Assembly (NCBI GenBank): GCA_930367205.1
Contig: OV884012.1
Coordinates: 36,967,520 to 37,031,519 of the forward strand
DNA from: Acanthosoma haemorrhoidale
Lineage: Eukaryota; Arthropoda; Insecta; Hemiptera; Acanthosomatidae
Direction of reading: 5' to 3'
Length of the DNA stretch: 64,000 nt
Position numbers and translations under genes: made by a program
The notes under the pieces: model-generated
What the model was told of the DNA's origin: nothing
The model's database searches: none
What the model saw: the letters and a program-made list of their open reading frames with translations, nothing else
Shown: one piece after another, positions 24,651 through 37,573 of the stretch
Layout: every line of letters starts with the position of its first letter
Numbering within the stretch: position 1 is the first letter of the stretch

Positions 24651-27600
24651 TCAGAGCCCTTTCCTGTCTGGTCTAGGTAGATACACTATTTCCACTTATG
24701 CTCCCCCAGCCATTCTCTATGCCCACTCCTTCCTTTTGTCTGTCATTTTCTCTCTTGTCCTACATATGGAGTGGATGTACTCTGAGGATAGATTCTTCGT
24801 ACTTTACATGTATCAAGTCAGAGCACTCATTTGCATACTCGAATATCTCTTCATTTACACTTCTTTTATTGATTCGAATATTTCATATATGAAAGGAGAA
24901 AATAAAAATAAGATTTATTTTTCTGGTTCACTCATTTACTGATTTACTGGTCGCTCACTGTTTTTTTATGCAGTTTTAATTATAATTCAGCTTTGGTGGC
25001 AAACTGGATTTTCTTAACGTTTTTAGAATACTTAACGTCACTAGTATTGCAACTTGTTCGTGATAATCACTCAAGTATGCAAAAAAAAAATTCGTGGTAT
25101 TTTAATGTGCAAGTTATAGTAACAAAATTTTCCTTTTATTTTATATTTATTTAACCTTAATATAGTAATTAAGTTGTTTTTTTCCCCTTATTAACATTTA
25201 AGATTATGGATAAGGGAAAAATAAAAGAATTTATTTGGGGTGAGTGGATCCTTTTACTAGGAGTACCTGTTTGAAGGTGGAGTGATGGAATTAAGGAGCG
25301 TGGGAAGCCTCGGTAGAGGTGGAAATTGCAGTGCAGTGGTGAGAGTCCACTGAAGGCTGAGTCGAGTCTCTCTAGGCATGTAGTGCAAGCTCATTCAGTT
25401 GGATAGCAGTGATGGGTGCCCGTCAGAGGCTTGTTGTTGGTTGGCCAAGGGCCGTAATGTTCAAAAATTGCCAAGAAAACTGAGAAACTGAAGTTTATTT
25501 ATTTTTATTTATTTATTATTGTATTTATTTCACCTGCTTTTAGGGGATGGTAATAAGCCACACAGTTATTTTCCGAAGAAAACCCAGAGCATTTTGTTAT
25601 CAGATAGTTAAAAACTAACAAAAAATGTTAATTAGTAATATTAATGTTACGAAAAGTAATTTGACTTGCCAAAAATTATTTTATTTATTTTTCTATAGTC
25701 ACTATTTCAAAGCTTTAGTTTTTTTTTATACACAATAAACCCCAACGTTGTATGTTAACATTTTTCAATCTTCTTTTACTAATCTGAGTCTTCTTTATTA
25801 CTCCTTATATTAAAAACAAGAATAAATGAGCTCAGTTTGAACTAGTCTCTAACAATGAAACGATGAATCACAATGGGTTTGATCTTCTTATCGTCGGAAT
25901 ATCTTAACAGAAACATGTTCGGCTATGTGATGTTACACATCGATAGCTTACCTCTAAAAGCTTGTAAGTCCAATTCACTTCATATATAAAATATTGTAAG
26001 TACATAATGCTTATTTACTTAAAAACTCATGGTGTGTTTTCCTACTCATAATTATTTTTCCTACAAATGTCTGGCGAATTTAAAAATACAACAGGAAAAA
26101 AAATCACTATTTTGTTTCTTTTTCTGTAGAAATATAGTTTTTTGTTTCCTCTGTGAAACTCGTTTTCTTGACTTACATGGTTTTTCGAGGTAAACCATGG
26201 ATATTTAAATTAACATCTGAACATATGAACAAATTAGACACGTTAGTCAAGCGCGGAAAGGAGCATTTTAAATCACTCCCCTCATTATTTAATTAGATCC
26301 TTTGAGTGAATTTTACATATTGCTTTCAGGTTCGATTTTAAGCAGTGTAAAGGTGCTCTCCATAAATAACACTTTTATAAAATATTGTGGATAATATCCT
26401 TCTATATACAATTTTTTATTCATTCCTGATTCCTTGTTGTGATTCTTATATTATATCTGGTAAAATTTAAAGAGCTAGAAGAAATTTTACAGTTGTTAAT
26501 GATATAACTTCTTTATTCAGCTAAAATTACAATTTGCCTTGTTAGGAAATAAGTAAATGTGATAAATGTTCTCATTCAAATCATATTTACAAATTTCATT
26601 CACTCGCTCATTCATACAGTATTTACAAACAGCCAGATTCCAGATGGTAGTCTCCTCCCTCGCATTCCATCTTACAATAAAACTATTTCTCTAAACGTAA
26701 ACTCAATACAGTGTCATTCCAAATTAAAACAATAATAATAAATATTAAAAAAGATAAAGAAATTAACATCGTCGCTACTATTCCCTGGCTTGTTGTAGCT
26801 GAGAGTTAAACTGATAACACAGTTTAAAGTTCTGTTTCATATGTTCACTCTGATAAGTCCAACTGTTGTCAAATATATCTATAACAAAATTATTTTTTCT
26901 AATTGTGTAAATGTTGCCTGATAATAGACTAATGGAGTCCGAGACGTCGCAACAAGGAGTGAGGAAAATTCTGATCCAGTGATATCAATTTTAAGACCAA
27001 AGGTGAAGATTTGGAACCCATCAGCTTAAAACAATGCTTTAGCTTGTTGCTGAGCACTATTATCATTTGATTATAATTTATTGTTGCTAGCTCAAGTTAT
27101 GGGTGTTCATGACGTCAAGCGTATCCATTTGTGACTCTGCAATCATAGCTCGGTAATGGTGGTGGTGAAATAATTGTGTTCTTTCTAGTGCAGGAGCAAC
27201 AGTACTATGTTAAACCAATGTGGCTTACCAATATGGCTCACAAATATTCACGATCATTATATATTCGTACATCAGCTCAGTGGACCGATGTTGGCATAGT
27301 TATGTACATGTTCTCGAAACAGCCTTCTAAGTCCTTCGAGCCCAACGATATCTGTAAGACCCAAAGTGCCACCCTTAAACTATAAGTCACTGGCCCGAAA
27401 AGCCAAGGAGCACATATATGACAGCAACTATTTACTTTTCAAGAAAGAGATTCCTTCGGAGGCCTTATGAATGAAAGTAAAAAACGTTAACTCGGACAAA
27501 ATCGGGAAATTAATAGCTAAGGATTGTGAAAGATTTCCAAGAAGAAACTGATGCACGTAATTCTTTATCACTTGCTTAATATTTTCAATCTAGCACAAAA

Positions 27601-28090
27601 AATTATAGAGAAAATTAAGAAAGACTGGAATCAATCAAGCAAGAAAGAAATCTTTGGAACTTGTTAGTATCAGCCATCGTTACTTACGCGAAGTTGAATA
27701 AAACAATTAAATTAATACTTATAATAACTATTAGATAGCTTATTAATTATTTAAAGACGGCGACAGCCTAAGGACGTAACTGTCAGTGACGTTTGCACGA
27801 AGAGCCAGGGCTAAATGTGAAATATTCTGTGAGTCGAAGGAGAAATGCCACCACCACCTGTACGGGCCACAAAGCGGAAAATGCTCAGCCGTAGACACCA
27901 AGATGGAACGCTAAGTGCCTGTGAGTTCGTTGAGTCGGAATATAGCAGTCGGCTGCTGGCACTCAATGGTCGAGGCCGTACTCATCAAAGGCTGTAGTCT
28001 TCGACTCGGAAGTGGTGTGATAACTTAAAGTAATAATTGAGAAAATTTTATTGTGGTATTGATCCCACTATTATTTGTAATAATTAATAA
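24651..28090. other. AT-rich stretch without recognisable gene
   Basis: GC-richer patches at about 25250-25460 and 27750-28010 have no continuing frame I can assign. The second includes a short cysteine- and histidine-rich frame near 27805-27920. No RNA gene or large repeat is visible. Confidence 0.4.
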
Positions 28091-28160
28091 TTAAAAGCCA
28101 AAAATTACTGAGACAACATCGGAACTCGAACCCGTGACCTATGGAATATCTAGTCTATAT
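28091..28160 (-). repeat. tRNA-like SINE fragment (Pol III B box)
   Basis: On the minus strand GGGTTCGAGTTCC (28121-28133 on plus) is a near-perfect Pol III B box. It follows TAGACTAGATATTCC, a weak A box. No tRNA cloverleaf can be drawn, so a SINE head is more likely than a tRNA gene. Confidence 0.4.
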
Positions 28161-28336
28161 ATATTGTAACATTCATGATATTTGAGAATATCATGACCAG
28201 CCACCCTCCCACTTTGTCCAACATCTGCCCTTATGCTCTTAGGAGTAGGGATGAGACGAAGGGCGAGTTTTAGTCAGTCTTAGCCAAGAGCCAGAGAGCA
28301 AAGCAGAGCAAGCTCCCGTTCCGTTGACGGTCATCA

Positions 28337-28385
28337 ACACAAGCAGAGGAGAAGAAGAAGAAAAGGAAGAAGAAGAAGAAGAAGA
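28337..28385 (+). repeat. AAG-rich microsatellite
   Basis: The sequence is a run of AGAAGA units with a few interruptions. Confidence 0.85.
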
Positions 28386-28795
28386 TTACACGGATATCAT
28401 CGATTGGGTGATATAGATATTGTTTTTTTATTATGGATCCATTAAAAAGAGATTGAGCTCAATTATCATTTTTTTTATATAACTAATTAGTAGTAACTAT
28501 CCTTGTTCAAAAGGAATTGAATATTTTTTTATATAAATAATGTCAGCACTATTTATAATTATAATTATTTGTTATAACCATTTTACTTGTATATATTTCA
28601 CAATTCCCAGTTTCTCAATTTATTAATAACTATAACATTAGCCTTGAGATCGGGCGATTCAATCGGGATAATTTCCTATGTCGAAGACATAAAAACAAGT
28701 TGAATTAAAGATCTCATGACGGACCTACCAAATTAGTTAAGGTCAATTGATCTATTAAATTAGAAAAATAGAATGGTAGAAAATGAGGTAGGTTT

Positions 28796-28796
<1 letters not shown>

Positions 28797-28846
<50 letters not shown>
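28797..28846. repeat. (TA)n microsatellite
   Basis: About 50 bp of uninterrupted TA repeats. Confidence 0.95.
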
Positions 28847-28849
<3 letters not shown>

Positions 28850-29119
28850 TTTCCAAGGGTAGTTAAAGCCCAGCCCAAGTTTGGGGGAAACTGAAACACA
28901 CCCTTGGATAAGGCTCCACATATTAGATGTGACCATGCGTGAGTCTCAACCTACTGTCACATAGGGCCAGATCGTTAATTTTTCACTTTTCATTCCACAT
29001 TTATATTCTATGTGTACTAATCCATATTTTCATATAACGCGTGAAGGAGTAAAATAAATAAACATATTTGTTGAGTACAGCTAATTTTCATACACCCCCA
29101 TAGGTTTGTGGGTGTTGCA

Positions 29120-29492
29120 TTCGCTCAGCTCACTCAGATATGCCACTTTTCATTAATTCGTTTACTTCATCAAACTGCTACCTGTTGAGACGAAAACTGT
29201 CCTTGAACGTTTTGTCAGGAGCTTCTTTGGACAGATTAAATTCCCCACAGTTATTAATGCCATTTAAATACATATCTATTCTAATTGTTTCCCTCTTAAT
29301 TATTAAATACAGTACAATTAATACGTCATTTTCTGATTCTGATTCTAAATCCAGAAGAAATTCCATATCAACATGGTGGGCTTGCATGGATGCGCATAGT
29401 GGGTTCAATATGCGGTGGGTGCCTCGACACACCCCATGGGCGGTGGGATGTTTGAGTTGAGAGTGTACGGGTGTAAATTCACAGTGGGCCAA
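29120..29492 (-). pseudogene. Possible PIF/Harbinger transposase N-terminal relic
   Basis: The minus frame gives an acidic segment (LLDLESESENDVLIVLYLI), then YLNGINNCGEF, then FNLSKEAPDKTFKDSFRLNR. Past one in-frame stop it continues QFDEVNELMKSG. The order of an acidic helix, a Y/F-L-G-rich stretch, and K-P--F---FR--R--F--L resembles the N-terminal region of Harbinger/PIF (DDE_4-type) transposases. The DDE core is not present nearby, so this is at most a fragment. The family call is from motif order only. Confidence 0.4.
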
Positions 29493-31063
29493 TGGTATTG
29501 TAGATTTTATTAAGGAATAAAATTGCTTTATTGTTGATATTTTTTATGAGTTAAGTGGTTGTTCTTCGATTACTAAGCTCTGTTTGAAGGTATGTATAGG
29601 AAATAATGTGGAATAGATATTTTTTAGGGATTTAAGGGTGCCTTTGTTTACATTTCAGCATTAGTTTGCTTAACCTAAACTTTTTGCAAGATTTCTTGCA
29701 ATATAGGAGTTGTAGATTTAAAAGCTGGCAGCCCATTTTTTTATTATCTGAGTAAACGAAGTTGACTTAAGGTGTTAGTAAAATTTCGTGAGATTAATTT
29801 AGATTAATTTTTCCACTTTCCTACTTTGATCCTGACATAATTTTTTGGAGATAATACTGCATAATGGGCTATTTACGTTTTGAGAATTCTCATTAATTCG
29901 GGGTCTAATTTCTAATAATGCTTTCAAATGTCCATGGGCAAAGGATTTCAGAATCAGGATTGCTGTTATCACTGTATCAATTAATTGGGTCATGAATTTG
30001 TCAATAACGGATGAATGTTTAGTTCATAAATGTTTAATGTTTGATTTTTTGAAGAGTATTTTTTTTTTCTGAAAAAGACCGCTTATGATTGTAGTAGAGG
30101 CAAGAAAAAAAAATCAGCTTTGAGAAATTTGTCATATTTCTTGACAATGATTGTGATCAATAATGCTTAGTATATAGTGTTATTGAAGTAGGATATGGGT
30201 AGGTTCAAAGGGGTGGTACAATTTGATGTTATTCCTTTCAATAGAATTTCACCATAACTATTATTTACTGTAGGAACTACATTTTGTGAATCTGTCTCCA
30301 GAAAACAGCCCCTTTGTCTTTCCAATAAAGAACATTGGCTGGGGCAGAAAATCGTTCCAACAAACAAAATTCTGAATCAATACAAAGTATGGTCTAGGCA
30401 TTCCACATTATTAGTTTTACTGTATTGCTAATCAAGACTAAAGCCTCAATCAAGAAAATAAACTCTAAAAAGAAAGTAGGTTAAATGTCTCCAAAGGTTA
30501 AAACTGTTTTTTATTGCAGGCAACATGTTTGATTTTATTAGAACTGTGATGGGTTTAAATTGTTCATGGAAAGATGTTATTGTAAACCACAATACTCACT
30601 GGAGTGATGTCCTACTCCGTAAGTGGTTCTGTGATCTTTTGTGCTGTGTGTTGGTGTAACATATATGAGTAACTATATATATATATATTGTCTTACACAT
30701 ATATATATGATAAACTGAATATTGCCAAACCCTGACTGGAAATTCTTCAGAGTGTTCTATATGGTTAACAAACATTAAAAGATTAAGTTAAATAATACTA
30801 AATAAATTTTATATAAGGGAAATTTATTGACTTTTATTCAAGAAAGATAAAAAAACTTCTTTCTTAATCTGTTATGGATAGATCACTCAATAATTTTTGT
30901 TCTGTGAAATTGCTTTGAATACTTGTATCGGACCCGAAGTTAGTTAGGTTTCGGTTTATGAATATATTCTGTGAGGCTTGGGTTTATAGTTCGCCTCTGC
31001 TTGCGGTTTCTCAAACAACAGTCGCACTTTTTTTCAATTTGAAGATTCTTTTGATTAATTGAT
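29493..31063. other. AT-rich stretch without recognisable gene
   Basis: Short ORFs (29799-29993 and 30167-30367, minus) show no family features. Small TA-rich tracts occur near 30674-30710. Nothing else is supported. Confidence 0.4.
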
Positions 31064-31623
31064 TGTCGGGTCATCACGAGGGGGTTTACCCTAGCCCCTG
31101 GTGACAAGTGAGGGTTTGCTTGAGTTTATAACCTGGATAATCGTTTCATGACGGCGTTACTATCTGACTCCATTTTTGATAGTTATGTGCCCCGACAATG
31201 CACTATGTTCAAGAGAAGAGGTACAGAGGTTTTTCATAAAGAATTAGTCAAGTTTTCAGAGTTCGAGCGGAAGTCACGCGTCAACGAGTAGAGGTCACGA
31301 GAGACTGGTTTACAGGGGCTAGGAGCCCGCCTTAAGTACCCTCCCCAGCCTTGTCTACTGGGAGAGGCTGGCAGGGTTTGCTTAGGACCGCGGTCGGTTC
31401 CCTCATGTGGTGAGGTACCTGGGTCTGACAGCTGGTGACTCATCTTGTGTGACTACTTGGCCCCCGCCTTTTTTATTGCTTACCACATTTACAATGATTT
31501 ATATTTGTTCATGTTATTTACATTTGTCTATAATACATTTAGTTCATGTTATTTACGTTTGCTTACAATATATATACAATAGAGTATAGGGTGATTTATC
31601 TTATGTAGTTAGCGGTCGCTACA
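31064..31623 (-). mobile_element. Solo LTR, family A, reverse orientation (TSD TTGAT)
   Basis: Read on the minus strand it starts TGTAGCGACCGC and ends in the complement of TGTCGGGTCATC. TTGAT flanks it on both sides (31059-31063 and 31624-31628). At 560 bp it is the shortest intact copy; it lacks the longer variable centre of the others. ORFs 31234-31443 and 31407-31589 are LTR sequence, not genes. Confidence 0.9.
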
Positions 31624-33192
31624 TTGATCTTTTTACTATTAATGCATTTTCACTTGTAAGTTATTTACGTATTCTAAATGTGTATTGTTTACGTTATACT
31701 ATATTTAATGTCAACCTCACTTAATAACTTGATATTCTTACATTATTAAATGCCTCATTTTTTTTAGGAAATGTGAAGATTAATGCGAATCAATCACAAA
31801 ATAAGTAACTATGGTGTTATAATATAAATACTACGTAAAATCACAACGTACATAAAAAAAATGACAGTGCATACTTTCAATTTACATTCAGAAGTACATA
31901 AAGCAGAACAAATAATAATAATATCCGCCAGTTAGCGAAGTGACAATATAAATGAATAAAACTTGTGACCTACAGGAATAGGTTTTGGCATGATTTTCTG
32001 GCTTTCTTAACTGCGGAATAAACCTTGTGAGGGGAGTTACCAAAAAATCATATTATATCCGAAACTTCTTAAGTTTTTAAAGATGACACCGTCCCTTAAT
32101 TATTTTCTCACAAACAGATTACTATTACTGGGAGTTAATTCCAAGATTGAACAATCGTTTTCCTGGACTAAAGGACATTATTAACTGAATGCAATGTTGA
32201 CGGGGGGAGTATAGTCAGTAATTCATTGTCCATCTTGAGAGTTGAATCAAAGCCCTTGATCTTAGTTGTGATTTTAGGCAGTTGTCGCCTGAATGCGCAA
32301 TGACTGCCTAAAACAATCTGCCGTTGTTTGATGAATATCAAGACGCTTGGATTAAACATTAACGGCCGGCAAACAGCTGAAGTTTCTGGCTTTGGTAGGG
32401 GATCTGGTCACGCCAAGAGAGGACCCTCCGAGGAAGCATTGAGTAAGAGAAGCAATTTATCTCGCGGCTAAGTGTGCCTCTGGTGGATCAACTTTGTCTT
32501 GGCCCTATATTGCTTCGCCTCTCTGTCCTCTCGAGTCTCAACATCCTGATACTCTTCTGCCATCTCAACAGTTCCTATATTATTGTTTATTGAAGCAAAA
32601 CTAGCCAATCTAGAACTAATAACTCTAGCTGTATTTATTTTTAAATTAAAAAAAAAACCCTGTTTGTACAAAAACGATTAATAATTTTCGTAAAGCTGAA
32701 AAAAAGTAAACAGAGATGCAGAATTTTATAATTAGTGCCACTGGCAGGAACCATTTTTCATTATAATGCAATCAGAATTGTTAATTAATTAACTTCAAAC
32801 ATTGTAATTAATTCCAATGTCAATACCAGATCTCTGAATATTTATGCAACTGTAACTGAAAACAAATAAATCAATTTAAATATCCCGGCGTACACGATTA
32901 ATCATATAATTACCGACAGTCATTTTTAATAAATAAATATTTCTAACTATATAAACGATTGTTTAGGCTATTCCTGGATTGTAATATATGAATTTACCAA
33001 CATAGCTCTAGTATTTTTATACCCTCTGTAGTTAACGTTTTTGAATTTTAATACAATCGTAATGTAGGTAGAAGAAATATATATGTATTGATAGAAAGAT
33101 ACATTCTTTATATATTTCCTACATTTTATATATTTAGATACTTTAGGATATATTAGATACATTTTATAAATCCAGTATACATATATGATGAG
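31624..33192. other. AT-rich stretch without recognisable gene
   Basis: ORFs at 32168-32359, 32468-32671 and 32968-33162 (minus) have no recognisable motif. A GC-richer patch at about 32360-32570 could not be assigned. Confidence 0.4.
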
Positions 33193-34055
33193 TGTTGTGG
33201 CAACCTCTTAATTACGAATAATTAGAAGTTCCCCTCTTCTTGGCCCAGAAAATATTTATCTATGTTTCCATATTTTAATAATAAAGCTTATGACGTCCGT
33301 CAGAGAGGGAGGAGAAGCTAGTGGGGGAAACAGCCGCAGGTAGGGGAACCATCCCCACCACGGCTGGCCTGCCTATATAACCACCCCGTCAAGGGGTAGA
33401 TCACAGAACATACAGAACCGGCAGATGGAACACTGTTCTCTCTCCCTCTGCACTGGTGGGCGCTTGCTGCTCTACTCAAACCATGGGCTTCTCATTCAAA
33501 TATCTCTGCATCTCTCTCTCTCCTAGCCTCGCTATGTTTTAGTCCGGCGTTGTCAGACCCCACACCTTCCCAGTGGGAATCTCTGCCTTCGTCTCGCTAA
33601 AACTAGCACGTCCTTGGGGGAGACCTCTCTCTCGTGGACGACGGTCGCAGTGGCCCTAAAAACTTTACCTAGTAGCGTTTCCCACGGCAATCCAGTCTTC
33701 TTCCCTCCGGTTCACACTCGCCTTTGGGATTCGGACGGTTTTCACCTATCCTTAGATACCGAGTGTGAATGTGTGGTCATTCCAAGACCACATAAACTAC
33801 CTGCAAACCTTCCCTGTTCCTCTTCTCCTGAACATAGTGCTTTGTTGGGGCACACTTTCTAAGATCTTATGGAGTCAGATCACAACGAATTAAGCAGCCC
33901 ACCAACTAAGCCACCAGAAGGGGTGAAAGACCACAAGTCCACCCGTCTTATCACTTTCTAGGCGTTCGCCAGATGGTGGCTAGAGGTTGTAGCGACCCTA
34001 GCCCACAGCGGGCGTCTCCTCCCCAGCTTGGGGACTCATATATCTGAACCTGACA
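33193..34055 (+). mobile_element. Solo LTR, family B (TSD ATGAG/ATCAG)
   Basis: The element starts TGTTGTGGCAACC and ends TCTGAACCTGACA. ATGAG precedes it and ATCAG follows, a 5-bp target duplication with one mismatch. A TATA box (TATATAA, 33374-33380) lies inside with a plausible start region about 25-30 bp later, as expected for an LTR promoter; AATAAA is at about 33281. Its centre is shared with the mosaic copy at 17861-18780. Family B also contains TTGTAGCGACCC internally near its 3' end, which echoes the family A start. The ORF at 33614-33862 is LTR sequence. Confidence 0.85.
33374..33380 (+). promoter_or_regulatory. LTR TATA box
   Basis: TATATAA lies inside the family B LTR. The same box is conserved in the reverse-oriented copy at 48676-48682. 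It is the likely core promoter of the original retroelement. Confidence 0.5.
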
Positions 34056-34326
34056 ATCAGAATAAAATTAACCCTTCATTCACCGAACTTAACAGGGTAT
34101 ATTTATTTTAATTCCTTTATATAAAACTATTCCTTAATTAAAATGAAGAATTCAGGAACCATCATCAATGAAACCAAATAGTTGGGATATTTAACGTTCT
34201 TCATCTAGAGTTAGTAAACTGACATATTTGCGATCTTCCATATTTGGCTCGACTAATTTGATATTAACTCTTTTTACACCTCGAATACATTGCACTATTA
34301 TATTCTTTCTAGGCATTTTAACCTTT
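34056..34326. other. Spacer between two LTR insertions
   Basis: About 270 bp of AT-rich sequence separate the LTR ending at 34055 from the next one starting at 34327. I see no feature in it. Confidence 0.5.
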
Positions 34327-34744
34327 TGTCGGGTCGTCACTAGGGGGCTCAGTATCCCTGGGTATCCCCAAAGTGGCGAGGAGACGCCCGCCGCGGGCTA
34401 GGATCGCTACAACCTCTTAGCCCCCGTCCGGCGAGCGCCCAGAAAGAGATAAGGTGGGTGGGCCTATGGTCTTTCACCCTGGCCGCCGGCCTAGTCGGCA
34501 GGGCAGCCTAATTCGCTTTGATCTGACTCCATAAGATCTTTAGAAGGTGTGTGTGCACCAACAAAGCACTGTGTTCAGGAGAAGAGGTACAGGGTAGGTT
34601 ATGTGGTCTTGGAATGACTGGATGAAGAGAGGCAGACTGGATTGCAATGGGATAGACTGCTGGTAAAATTTGCAGGGCCACGGCAACCGTCGTCCGCGAG
34701 GGAGAGATCTCTCCCAAGGAGATGCTGGTTTTAGAGAGACGAAG

Positions 34745-36253
34745 GATTGTCATTTGGAAGGACAATAATGGAATGTTTCCAGAGGAGAGGAAAGTGCGTC
34801 GTTCAGATAATGCAATTGTATATATAGGTTAAAAAGATTATGGCTTTAGGAGGAAGATGTTTGAGAATTTGAGGAGTAAGGAGATCATATCCAGGGGATT
34901 TTCGGTAAGGTAAGTTTTTCAGAAGGTATTTGACCTCAGAGGGATTAACGGCTTTTGGTGGAAGAGAGAGAGGAATAGGTGAAGTGAGGAAATCTTCCAC
35001 AGTTATGCTGTGAGTATGGCTTTGATGAGAAAGGTGAGGTGTGAAAGTATGGGTAAGATGCAGAGCAAATTCCTCCGACCTATCCCCATCCGAAGCCACC
35101 CAGGACCCATCATCACGACGGAGTGGATGTGAAACAGGTTGATACTTTAGGATTTTTATGGTTACTTTCCACAACGAGTTATCCCTGGTAGACAGAGAGG
35201 AGAGGTAGGAATTGAAAGAATCGGAACGGAAGGATGCCAATTGCCGCTTTACAATCCTGCAGTACTGATTGTATGAGCGACGATCAGCAGGATGTCGGGA
35301 TCTTTGCCACTCTGTTCTGGAGTGGCGTTTGGATTTGGTTAGGTCTTTGAGATACTGAGGTAAAGGATTTTGATTGTGAATTTTTAGGTGACGATGGGGT
35401 GACGATGCCTCCCAGGCCGACCTCTGGATCAGAGTAGTGAAGGAATGCACTGCATCGTCTAGGGCTTGGGATGTTTTCAGAGATACTTTGAGGTCTACGG
35501 AATCTGTAAGAGGCTGCGGAAGTGGTCCCAATCAACTGGGCTCCTAATAAATGAAGGAGGAGGCAGTTTGTGAATTGGTCTTAGAGAAATGGTTAATAAT
35601 AAAGGACTATGATCAGAGGAGAGGTCATCGAGGCGCGTGAGTGAATAGTTAAGTGTTCCTAAACTATTGTAAAAAAAGAAGTCAAGGAGATCAGGATTTC
35701 GGTTGAGATCAGATGGCCAATAGGTGGCTGTGTCAGGAGTGATAGTGGAGCAATGTTTCCGTGTGAGTGCAGACAGCAAAGCACGTCCTCGTGTATTAGT
35801 GGATCTTGACCCCCAGTGTTGGTGCTTCGCATTAAAGTCCCCACCCACAAGGAAACAATGTCCGATGGAGTCTAAAAAGGAGATGAATTGGGAGTCGGAA
35901 ATGGATTTATTGGGAGGGCAGTACACTGATGCTAGTGTAAGGGGAAAAGTGAAGGTGGTGATTGACACTGCAGTGGATTGAAGGAAATCATGTGCTACCA
36001 GAGGAACTCTGTGGTGGGATATGGAGTTATGGACAATGACAGCGGTACCTGCATGAGTTGTTCCATCTGGGTGATCAGTTCGATAAGTCTTGTACTGTCG
36101 AACAGTAAATGGTCGTTTACTCGTTAGTCTTGTTTCAGTAATGAGAGCTACGTCGATGTTTTTGTCGTGGAGTAGTGCTGTCAGTTCGTTAGTGTGGGTG
36201 CGAACACCATTCGCATTCCAAAGGAGCATGGATAAGGAGTCGGAAGGATCCAC
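34745..36253 (-). pseudogene. LINE family 1 ORF2: endonuclease and start of RT
   Basis: ORF2 of a Jockey-like LINE. The first ~230 codons are an APE-type endonuclease that would nick target DNA: WNANG (metal-binding Asn), ITETRL (catalytic Glu), GGDFNAKHQHWGS (Asp/Asn) and SSDHSPLLLT (the SDH box) are all present. A single-base shift near 35500-35530 moves the frame. The linker then runs to the RT N-terminus (YLLKNLPYRKSPGYDLLTPQ). A stop follows YNCII, yet the same frame continues as HFPLLWKHSIIV, the next RT block, until the sequence breaks into LTR at ~34745. Boxes A to C of RT are absent, so this copy cannot be active. In this copy the ORF opens with GTG, not ATG, directly after the ORF1 stop. 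Confidence 0.88.
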
Positions 36254-37573
36254 TTATGGATTTTGTTTAACGGGGATAAGGTAGGAGACAAGATTTGTAA
36301 GAAGGGAAATGAGAGGGGTAATTGGGGTTCTGAACTCTGTAAGGAATGAGGTTAATAGGCTAGTGAGATCCAAAGAACTTGAAGGTGGAGGAATATGCGA
36401 GATGTGTGGTTGAGGATGGGATTGAGCTTGAGGGTTAACGGGATAAATGGAATGCTGGGAAAGGTGATCTTGCGGACAGGGAGTGGGCGGTGCCTGTGAC
36501 TGCTCTCTGTTACAAACGGCATCGGCTAAAGAGACAAAATGCCTCAAATTTCTGGCTGGGCCGCTTCTTGCTGCAAGTTTTTTCTCTTCTGGCTGACGAC
36601 GTTGTTCTGTCCTGAACTTCAGCGTTCTGTATGCCTCGCAGCCCTTTTAGTTGGCCGGATGTCCTTGCTGGCAAAGCACGCATACCGCAGGCGATTTAAG
36701 GGGCTTTTTGCACAATTCGGTTTTGTGCTGCCCACTGCACTTAACACACCTGGGAGGGTGGTGGCAGTAAGATTTTGTATGCCCATACGCCTGACAGTTA
36801 TGGCACTGGACGATATCGCGTTTGGGATACGGTTTTTCAACCTGTACCCTAGTGTAGTACAGGTTTGTTAGGTCGTATATCTTCTCGACTCCAGGTGTCC
36901 TCTCGAGATCAACAAAGAACAGTGGTAATGCCGTTTTTATTGTTTCATCCTGTTGCCTATCCTCGCGCAACACGTTTGTTATTTGGCGAACTTTGTACCC
37001 GAGAGCTGAGAGTTCTTCTTCTATTTCGTCAGCTGGTGTGGTCGGGTGCAAATTTCTGATCACCACTCGGAGTGATCGTTCCTGCTTTAATTGGTAGGTG
37101 TGGTAGTCTGCATTGGTTTCATCTAAATATTTAACAATCGCTCGATAAGTATCGGGAGTGTCTGGGGAAATTTTGGTATCCCGAGAGCGATTGAGGCACG
37201 TATATTTTCTGGTACCTACAATTTTGCTCATTTGTGAGCATAGTAATTTGAAGTTGCTAATGTTGCGTACAAAAAGAGCAGGCGGTTTGGGCTGTGTTGG
37301 AGTTTTGTTGACTTCCATTTCTTCTGTTGGGATATTTTTCAAAGCCTCAAAGGTGTTTGGCGTGAAAAAAGGCGACTCTAAGGCTGTTTTTTTTTTGGAT
37401 GTGCTGGCCTGTGGAGGTATCTCCTCCATGGAACTAGCTGCAGAGGAGGTCACTTGTACGTTCCTATTCGACCTTCTTGGTTTTCGCTTTACAGGTGATG
37501 GTGTTTGAGTTGGACCTAGTGATCTAGATCTTTTTTTCTTATTTTGAGACATTAGTTGTTGATAAAATCTCAT
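36254..37573 (-). pseudogene. LINE family 1 ORF1 (Gag-like, zinc knuckles), one stop
   Basis: This ORF encodes the RNA-binding chaperone of a Jockey-like LINE. The basic N-terminus is followed by a PRE_C2HC-type domain at about residues 165-215 (LRVVIRNLHPTTPADEIEEE), and then cysteine knuckles from about residue 260 (CHNCQAYGHTKSYC, CVKCSGQHKTELC, CVLCQQGHPAN). A TAA at codon 309 interrupts the third knuckle between its His and its last Cys. After it the same frame continues (KGCEAYRTLKF) for 130 codons to a proline- and serine-rich tail ending KQNP. Apart from that single stop the frame is open over 440 codons, so this copy is fairly young. The ATG at 37573 has in-frame support. Confidence 0.88.

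Noticed and set aside
27805..27920. Cys/His-rich short frame (KCEIFCESKEKC)
   Set aside because: Looked like a small disulfide-rich peptide, but there is no signal peptide, start or precursor layout; chance is likely.
33614..33862. 82-codon ORF
   Set aside because: LTR sequence; the same DNA in other copies is not open in this frame.
35724..35981. Plus-strand ORFs across 35724-37508
   Set aside because: Antisense shadows of the LINE ORFs, whose minus-strand motifs are clear.
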